Shown here: piece by piece, positions 59,226 through 64,000 of the stretch
How the letters are laid out: the number at the start of each line of letters is the position of its first letter
Position numbering within the stretch: position 1 is the first letter of the stretch
Source of the DNA: Gemmatimonadaceae bacterium
GTDB taxonomy: Bacteria > Latescibacterota > UBA2968 > UBA8231
Assembly (NCBI GenBank): GCA_026706075.1
Contig: JAPOZM010000043.1
Span: 1-64,000, forward strand
DNA length: 64,000 nucleotides
Direction of reading: 5' to 3'
The notes under the pieces: generated by a model
The model's input: only the letters and a program-made list of their open reading frames with translations
Told to the model about the DNA's origin: nothing
Databases searched by the model: none
Made by a program: the position numbers and the translations under genes

Positions 59226-61124
59226 CTACTTCAGCAGCGTCATCCGTTTCGACTCGACGAAATCGGCTCCGGCGCGGACCGTGTAGAGATAGACCCCGCT
59301 CGACACCAGGCGGCCGTTCATGTCCCGGCCGTCCCAGGTGGCTTCGTAGACTCCCGAACGCATCGGCTCGTCAGCCAGCACGGCCACCTGCTGCCCGGCG
59401 GTGTTGTACACCGCGATGTGAACGTGAAGGTCGCCGCCAGTCTCGGGAATCGACACCCGGAAGCTGGTTTCGGGGTTGAACGGATTGGGCGCCGCATCGC
59501 TCAACTGGAAGGCGCCGGGCACGACCGCGCCCTCGACCTCGGCCACCGACGTGGTGCCCTCGGAGATGCTGGCCTTGACGATGTCGAAGGGCCACTGCAC
59601 GGCGCGCATGCAGCAGACCGGGATGTACAACCCGTCGTACTCGCCGCCGCGGTCGATGATGACCACCTCGCCGCCGAGATCGGGCCCCATATGAGGCAGA
59701 TCCAGGCGCAGCAGACCGGAACCGTCGGGGCCGAAGATGTAGCCCCAGGCCGGGTCGTTGTAGCCGCCGGCCACCGAGATGCCGTGGCGCGTGACGCTGA
59801 TGTCGGTGTTGACCATCTGGTCGACGACCACGATACCGAGAGCCTCGGCCTCTTCGCCCGTGTAGCGGTCGATGAACCCGTCGCCGTTCTGGTTCTGCCA
59901 GATGATGTCGCCATCCTGGGTGTACTTCGTCGGGAAGGCCCGCGGCGCCTGCATCCAGTAGGCGCTTGCGTAGATGCCCGTGTCATCCACGTCGATGCCG
60001 GATGGCCCCGGCACGTACGGGGCGTCGGGCGTGTCGGTGTCCGGGCGGGTCTGCACGTACAGGTCCGTCAGGTCCATGACGTTGGCGATGTCGCCCGTGG
60101 CGCGATCGAACATCACGATCTGGGGCGTGAAGGGCTCCTCGCGGTCCATGTGGCTCATGTAGATGAGACCATCGTCGCTGAGCCACTCCTTGGTGTGCTC
60201 GGCCATCAGGGCCGCGTCGAAGACACGCTGCTCCCAGACGATGTGACCGCGGTCTCCGAAGCTCTCCTCGGGCGAGGTGGAGACGTTGTCGAGGTCGATG
60301 TTGACCTTCCAGAAGCCGCCCGGCATGCCGGCGCAGCATCCGTAGTTGCCCACGTACGCCACGTTCGGATCCTGAGGGTCGATCTCGACGAAGGACAGGT
60401 CCCACTGGTCGGGGTTCATCTCGGCGTTGATCTCCTTCAGCCGGGGTACCATCCACGGCATCAGGAAGTTCGTGGGCACGTCGCCGTTGGCGATCAGATC
60501 GACGCCCATGGGGCCCCGCTCGAGCCGCTGCTCGTAGCTGGTGCCGTCCTCCGGATTGGAACCCATCCCGTTGGTGTTCCACACCACGGGAGGATCGAAC
60601 CGGAAATCGTAGGCCCGGCTGCTCCACACGTAGGAGCCGCGGCCGGTCCAGGTCGGCTTGGAGACGTCGTCGATGGCGATGATGAAGAAGTCGTAATTCC
60701 CCGGGGCCACGGCATTGCCGGTGTGGTCGTTGCCGTCCCAGGCGATGGTGTGGGATCCGGCGTTGAAGGACTCCCCCGCGGACAGGGACACCAGGGTGTC
60801 GATGCCGGCTGCCCTCAGAGCGGCTCCGCCGATGCCGCCCACTCCGAAGGGATCGCCGCCGTACTGCGGGTTGGCGCCACTGGTGTAGACCGCCAGGTAG
60901 ACGGTGGCCCGCGTGCCGGTGATGGTGAAGGGGATCTGCAGGGGATTGCCGTCGAACTCGTACCCTACGTTCTGGGTGCTGGCGGTCAGCACGATGGGCA
61001 TGCCGCTGCGCCAGTCCCTCTCCACGGTGAAGTCCGGATCGCCGTAGTACGTGGTCTGGGCGAAGGCGGAACCGGCGAGAAGGGCGGCCAGGCTCACGGC
61101 CGTGAGCCATCGAGAAACTCGCAT
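59226..61124 (-). CDS. Secreted protein with PNPFNP (FlgD-like) C-terminal sorting-type domain (second copy)
   Basis: 632 residues. ATG 61124 has GGAGGA 8 nt upstream. Signal peptide MRVSRWLTAVSLAALLAGSAFAQ. A FlgD-like N-terminal module (ATVYLAVYTSG, SHTIAWDGNDHTGNAV, YDFFIIAIDDV) is shared with the gene at 2859. The middle is propeller-like, with Cys pairs (GNYGCCAGMPGG and VCCMRA) not seen in the other copy. The tail has 'APNPFNPETSFRVSIP', 'IAVYNTAGQQVAVL', 'WDGRDMNGRLVSSGVYLYTV' and ends KRMTLLK. Expected to be surface-displayed or released through a sorting route that recognises such tails. A strong promoter precedes it and a strong terminator follows, so it is probably highly expressed. 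Confidence 0.84.
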   Translation of the reverse strand: MRVSRWLTAVSLAALLAGSAFAQTTYYGDPDFTVERDWRSGMPIVLTASTQNVGYEFDGNPLQIPFTITGTRATVYLAVYTSGANPQYGGDPFGVGGIGGAALRAAGIDTLVSLSAGESFNAGSHTIAWDGNDHTGNAVAPGNYDFFIIAIDDVSKPTWTGRGSYVWSSRAYDFRFDPPVVWNTNGMGSNPEDGTSYEQRLERGPMGVDLIANGDVPTNFLMPWMVPRLKEINAEMNPDQWDLSFVEIDPQDPNVAYVGNYGCCAGMPGGFWKVNIDLDNVSTSPEESFGDRGHIVWEQRVFDAALMAEHTKEWLSDDGLIYMSHMDREEPFTPQIVMFDRATGDIANVMDLTDLYVQTRPDTDTPDAPYVPGPSGIDVDDTGIYASAYWMQAPRAFPTKYTQDGDIIWQNQNGDGFIDRYTGEEAEALGIVVVDQMVNTDISVTRHGISVAGGYNDPAWGYIFGPDGSGLLRLDLPHMGPDLGGEVVIIDRGGEYDGLYIPVCCMRAVQWPFDIVKASISEGTTSVAEVEGAVVPGAFQLSDAAPNPFNPETSFRVSIPETGGDLHVHIAVYNTAGQQVAVLADEPMRSGVYEATWDGRDMNGRLVSSGVYLYTVRAGADFVESKRMTLLK

Positions 61125-61342
61125 ATGCCATTTCCTCCTGCTGGGGGAGTGGATGCCCGAGTGTAGCTTGGACGGGGGGGAAAGGTGTGGCTCTCGAAGG
61201 CCGGCTGTCTTCGGATCCAGGCGGTCCCCGGAGTCTGGATGAGCGACTCTTTGAGCCTGTCTATTCATCTGTTACGACCCCGGTGCCCGGGGCCTGAATC
61301 CTCTCGCGGGACTCTGCGGGCCCGTCAAGGGGCCATCGGTAT

Positions 61343-61372
61343 CTTATACAACCCTATCGAGCGGCAAGTCAA
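61343..61372 (-). promoter_or_regulatory. Strong sigma-70-type promoter of the right surface module
   Basis: On the minus strand TTGACT (61372-61367), 18-nt spacer, TATAAG (61348-61343); each box matches five of six consensus bases. It overlaps the end of the gene at 61381. The start near 61336 gives an unusually long leader of about 210 nt to the ATG at 61124, in which I recognise no riboswitch. Confidence 0.7.
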
Positions 61373-61380
61373 GCCTTTTT

Positions 61381-62001
61381 TCACCGTTCGGCGGGGGGCT
61401 CATGACGCAGCATATCCAAAGGCCCTGAGGCTTCCGTGTGGCGAATGCCCTGCTTGGCCCAGTCCGGTAAAGGGCCCACCGAGATCAGCCTCGTGAAGGG
61501 GTTGACCATGATGCGAGGGAAGTCGCCGTCCGCATCCCAGACCCGCGCCGGGCTCCCCTCCATGGGCCGGCCCGGGGTGGACGGCCGGCGCAACCCAAGG
61601 GTGCGGAAGGCCTGTTCTTCGTCGAAGGGCCCCTCCTCGGGCAACCGGTAGGTGACATAGGTGCTGTTGGAGTCACTGTAGGCGACGAGGACCCGGATGC
61701 CGCCGAGGTCGTTCCAGCGCAGGAAGCCGATCCGCGCGGGTGTCTCCTCGATGTGCATGTCCGCGGCCCCCAGGCGGGCCATGAGCGCCTCCGGAGTGCG
61801 TCCCGTCAGTTCGGCGGGATGCAGCAGCGGACGCTCGGGGTCGCCACAGCCGGGGAGGGCTGCCATCGCCCAGACCAGGACTCCGGCGGCAACCCTGGCC
61901 GCCGCCCTCCCGGAGGAGGCGGGACAGGTCCCTGGGAAGCCCCCGTCCCGTGTGGCGCCCGCAGGGCATCCTGGGTGAGTCTGTCGGTTTGAGGGCGGCA
62001 T
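61381..62001 (-). CDS. Small putative lipoprotein of unknown function
   Basis: 206 residues from ATG 62001 (AGGAG about 10 nt upstream). The first 30 residues are Pro/Thr-rich, followed by a hydrophobic run VAAGVLVWAMAALPGC (Cys at about 52), a possible lipobox. The rest (TGRTPEALMARLG, GFLRWNDLGGIRVLVAYSDSNSTYVTYRL, FPRIMVNPFTRLISVGPLPDWAKQ) looks like a small alpha/beta domain I do not recognise. It lies 180 nt after the TPR lipoprotein gene and its 3' end overlaps the promoter of the surface module. Confidence 0.55.
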   Translation of the reverse strand: MPPSNRQTHPGCPAGATRDGGFPGTCPASSGRAAARVAAGVLVWAMAALPGCGDPERPLLHPAELTGRTPEALMARLGAADMHIEETPARIGFLRWNDLGGIRVLVAYSDSNSTYVTYRLPEEGPFDEEQAFRTLGLRRPSTPGRPMEGSPARVWDADGDFPRIMVNPFTRLISVGPLPDWAKQGIRHTEASGPLDMLRHEPPAER

Positions 62002-62181
62002 GGAGGGCTCACTCCTGCTATCTGCTTGTGAGGTCCCGGTATGTCCGGAACCCGCGAGTAACTGGATCACGTGGTGACGGGGTATAGATAAGTGCGCTGG
62101 AGGCGATTCGAAAACAGGGGAGCGCCTCGCCCTATGCCCTACGGGAAGAAGACCTCCTGTGCCACCGCCACCGCGCCACTC

Positions 62182-63762
62182 TCACGATCCGGCCGCCTCC
62201 CTCTGGCGCCGCTCTATGGCGCGCAGCAGTTCAGCAGCCCGGGGAAAGGTTGGATCCCCCTCCACGACTCTTTCGAGGAGACGCCTGGCCTCGTCCGGAC
62301 GCTCGGTGCGCAGGAGGATCACGGCCAGTTGGAACCGGACCGTTTCCGGATCGACTCCTTTGGCCGGAACGCGCAACAGGTCCTTCAGCAGCTTCTCCGC
62401 CTCCCCCAGCCGACCCCGGGTCTCCTCTATGCGGGCCATCTCCAGCCGCGCCTTTCCGTGCGCCGGCCGGATCTCCAGGATCCGGCCCAGGGTCCGGGCG
62501 GCCTCCGCCGTCATCCCGGCCCCGGCGTAGGCCTGGGCCAGGCGCACGCCGTAGGCCGCCGAATCGGGCTCGATCCGGACCGCCTCGGCCAGGGCCCCGA
62601 TCGAGCCCGCCCAGTCCTTCTGGCGGGCGAGGACCAGACCGAGATCGTACAGCACCCCTGCGTGCCGGGGATCCAGGGCGCCTGCCACGAGCAGCTGTTC
62701 CCTGGCCTCCGACAGCCGCCCGTCGTCGATCAGCCGCGCAGCCAGGGCCCGGCGGGAGCCGGGGTCCCGGGGTTGCCGCTGCACCGCCGCCCGGGCCGCG
62801 GCCAGTCCGACCTCGCCCCGGGCCTCGAGGGACTCGAAGCGGACCAGTACGCTGTCCCCCTCCTCCCTCCGCCCGTCCCGGTGGAGGACCCGGCCGAGGC
62901 TGTAGAGAGCGTCGGCGTACTTCGGCCGGAGGGCCACCGCCCGTTCGTAGGCCCGGACCGCCTCGGGGAGCCGTCCGAGCCCCTCGAAGGCCCGGCCCCT
63001 GAAATAGTGTCCCTCGGCATCCTTCGGCTCCGCCGCCACGGCCCCGCTCAAGTGCTCGAGGGCGGGCTCGAACCTGCCGGCGACGACCAGCGACTTCCCG
63101 AGGTACAGGCGGGTGTCCTGCCGGCCGGTGTCGAGACTCAGGGCCTCTCCGAAGGCCTCGGCCGCCTCTCCATACCTGGCGGCCAGGTACAGGACACGGC
63201 CGAGGTTGTGCCGGTAGAGGGGGTTCTCGGGCCACTGGCCGACCGCCGCCGCGCAGTGAGCGAGGGCGCTGTCCAGGTCGGCCTGCACCACCCGCTCCGG
63301 CGAGCCGGCGGCGGCGACCGGGGCCCGATGGGCGTACGCCCCGCAGAGACTGAGGCGGAGGTCCGCGAAACCCGGCTCCCGGCGCACGGCCCCCGTGAGG
63401 GTCTCCACCGCCTCCCCGAGGCGACCGAGGCGGCGTTGCATATCGCCCAGGTTGTACAGAACCCTCACCTCTTCTGGATGGAAGCCGCGGGCCTCCTCCA
63501 GAACCTCCAGGGCGGGCCCCAGCCGCCCCCCGGCGGCCAGGGCCGCAGCCAGGTCGCAGCGGTCGTCCGCCGACGCCCGGCCGCGGTCCACCGCAGCCTG
63601 CAAGGCCGCGATCGACCCGGCTCCGGCGGCTCCCAGCGGGTAGCGGGCACGGAGTCGCTGCTGCCGCTCCGCAGGGCCGGGGTCGCAAGCGCAGACCGCT
63701 GCCCCGATCAGGACCATGCGGGGCCATGGCAGGCGCACGGGACTCGGTATCCTCCGGGTCAT
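62182..63762 (-). CDS. TPR-repeat protein, putative lipoprotein
   Basis: 526 residues from ATG 63762. The N-terminus RLPWPRMVLIGAAVCAC suggests a lipoprotein signal (Cys at about 24-26). The rest consists of about 12 TPR units: VLYNLGDMQRRLGRLGEAVETL, YRHNLGRVLYLAARYGEAAEAFGEAL, YFRGRAFEGLGRLPEAVRAYERAV, LYDLGLVLARQKDWAGSIGALAEAV and similar. A protein-interaction scaffold, probably facing the periplasm. Divergent from the sulfatase that begins about 100 nt away. The precise partner is unknown. Confidence 0.78.
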   Translation of the reverse strand: MTRRIPSPVRLPWPRMVLIGAAVCACDPGPAERQQRLRARYPLGAAGAGSIAALQAAVDRGRASADDRCDLAAALAAGGRLGPALEVLEEARGFHPEEVRVLYNLGDMQRRLGRLGEAVETLTGAVRREPGFADLRLSLCGAYAHRAPVAAAGSPERVVQADLDSALAHCAAAVGQWPENPLYRHNLGRVLYLAARYGEAAEAFGEALSLDTGRQDTRLYLGKSLVVAGRFEPALEHLSGAVAAEPKDAEGHYFRGRAFEGLGRLPEAVRAYERAVALRPKYADALYSLGRVLHRDGRREEGDSVLVRFESLEARGEVGLAAARAAVQRQPRDPGSRRALAARLIDDGRLSEAREQLLVAGALDPRHAGVLYDLGLVLARQKDWAGSIGALAEAVRIEPDSAAYGVRLAQAYAGAGMTAEAARTLGRILEIRPAHGKARLEMARIEETRGRLGEAEKLLKDLLRVPAKGVDPETVRFQLAVILLRTERPDEARRLLERVVEGDPTFPRAAELLRAIERRQREAAGS

Positions 63763-63859
63763 ACCTTGCTCAAGGTATCTCTTTGATGTTGCGTCCGGGA
63801 GAGCGGGCGAGGCCCGCGGCTCCCCCGCCAACCACACGAGAAACCCCGGCCCCGTTCCC

Positions 63860-64000
63860 TTGATCCTCCCTCTCCTCGCCGCCGCAGCGGCCGCCCTGTC
63901 CGGGCTGACCGCCTGCGCCGCCCCGAAGGCCCCGAGGCCGAACATCCTCATCCTCCTCATGGACACACTGAGGGCGGACCGTCTCGGGTGCTACGGATAC
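63860..64000 (+). CDS. Sulfatase, N-terminal part (cut by window edge)
   Basis: 47 codons from a TTG at 63860 to the window end. A lipoprotein-type signal (LLAAAAAALSGLTAC) is followed by RPNILILLMDTLRADRLGCYGY, the characteristic N-terminus of arylsulfatase-type sulfatases, with the metal-binding Asp. The catalytic Cys/Ser (C/S-x-P-x-R) would lie beyond the window, so activity and class cannot be judged. No ATG or clear ribosome site is seen upstream in frame, so the exact start is uncertain. Probably removes sulfate from glycans outside the inner membrane. Confidence 0.75.
   Translation, partial: MILPLLAAAAAALSGLTACAAPKAPRPNILILLMDTLRADRLGCYGY

Noticed and set aside
1-64000. CRISPR arrays, tRNA/rRNA genes, insertion sequences or prophage
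   Set aside because: No regularly spaced direct repeats, cloverleaf-type sequences, transposases, integrases or phage structural genes were noticed on reading either strand.

Overview
The window is high-GC (roughly two thirds G+C by eye) bacterial chromosomal DNA with densely packed operons and no tRNA, rRNA, phage, IS or CRISPR signature that I could see. The gene content resembles uncultured FCB-group lineages such as Latescibacterota, Eisenbacteria or related candidate phyla. It includes secreted proteins ending in FlgD-like 'PNPFNP...' sorting-type domains, CRTAC1/ASPIC proteins, AGE-family epimerases, a DUF6785-type membrane protein, DUF4838, and abundant phosphodiesterase/sulfatase genes. 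This placement is inferred from gene families only.

Layout. (1) 1-4754, minus strand: a three-gene surface-protein module made of a PNPFNP-tailed secreted protein, a discoidin/FlgD-like secreted protein and the start of a large barrel-like protein. (2) 5138-18264: an AGE-family sugar epimerase/isomerase and a DUF6785 membrane protein; a Tat-exported M28 peptidase with a Tat-exported AGE paralogue; and a complete oligopeptide-type ABC importer operon translationally coupled to an MNT/HEPN gene pair. (3) 18323-24681, minus: two type I phosphodiesterases, a tiny RHH-like protein, a membrane protein and a second M28 peptidase without a signal peptide. (4) 24765-30073: a DUF4838 glycosidase-like protein, a GH29 alpha-L-fucosidase and a conserved protein of unknown function. 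(5) 30437-36485: exbB-exbD-exbD, followed by two tandem paralogues built from a G(D/N)DxY repeat of about 26-29 residues. (6) 36517-42865: two CRTAC1-type FG-GAP/ASPIC lipoproteins flanking an unknown lipoprotein. (7) 42894-61124, minus: an operon of about 18 kb that repeats the module of region 1 and extends it. Its order is PNPFNP protein, discoidin/FlgD protein, three tandem paralogous barrel-like proteins of about 900-950 residues, a 1083-residue TPR protein, a DUF4159 membrane protein and a protein with an AgmX/PglI (TonB-like) C-terminal domain. (8) 61381-64000: a small lipoprotein, a TPR lipoprotein and the 5' end of a sulfatase.

How it may work together. The middle genes look like uptake and processing of host- or detritus-derived glycoconjugates and peptides (epimerases, fucosidase, peptidases, importer, phosphodiesterases, sulfatase). 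Two enzyme families each appear once as an exported and once as a cytoplasmic form. The most unusual part is the duplicated surface module at both ends of the window. I infer a multi-component envelope system: large Asp-rich, probably Ca-binding, barrel-like proteins translated in a coupled chain with TPR, DUF4159 and TonB-like partners, and headed by secreted proteins with FlgD-like tails. ExbB/ExbD genes 11 kb away could energise it. In both copies a strong intrinsic terminator separates the first gene from the rest, which predicts high expression of the leading secreted protein. No function is proven for this system from sequence alone.
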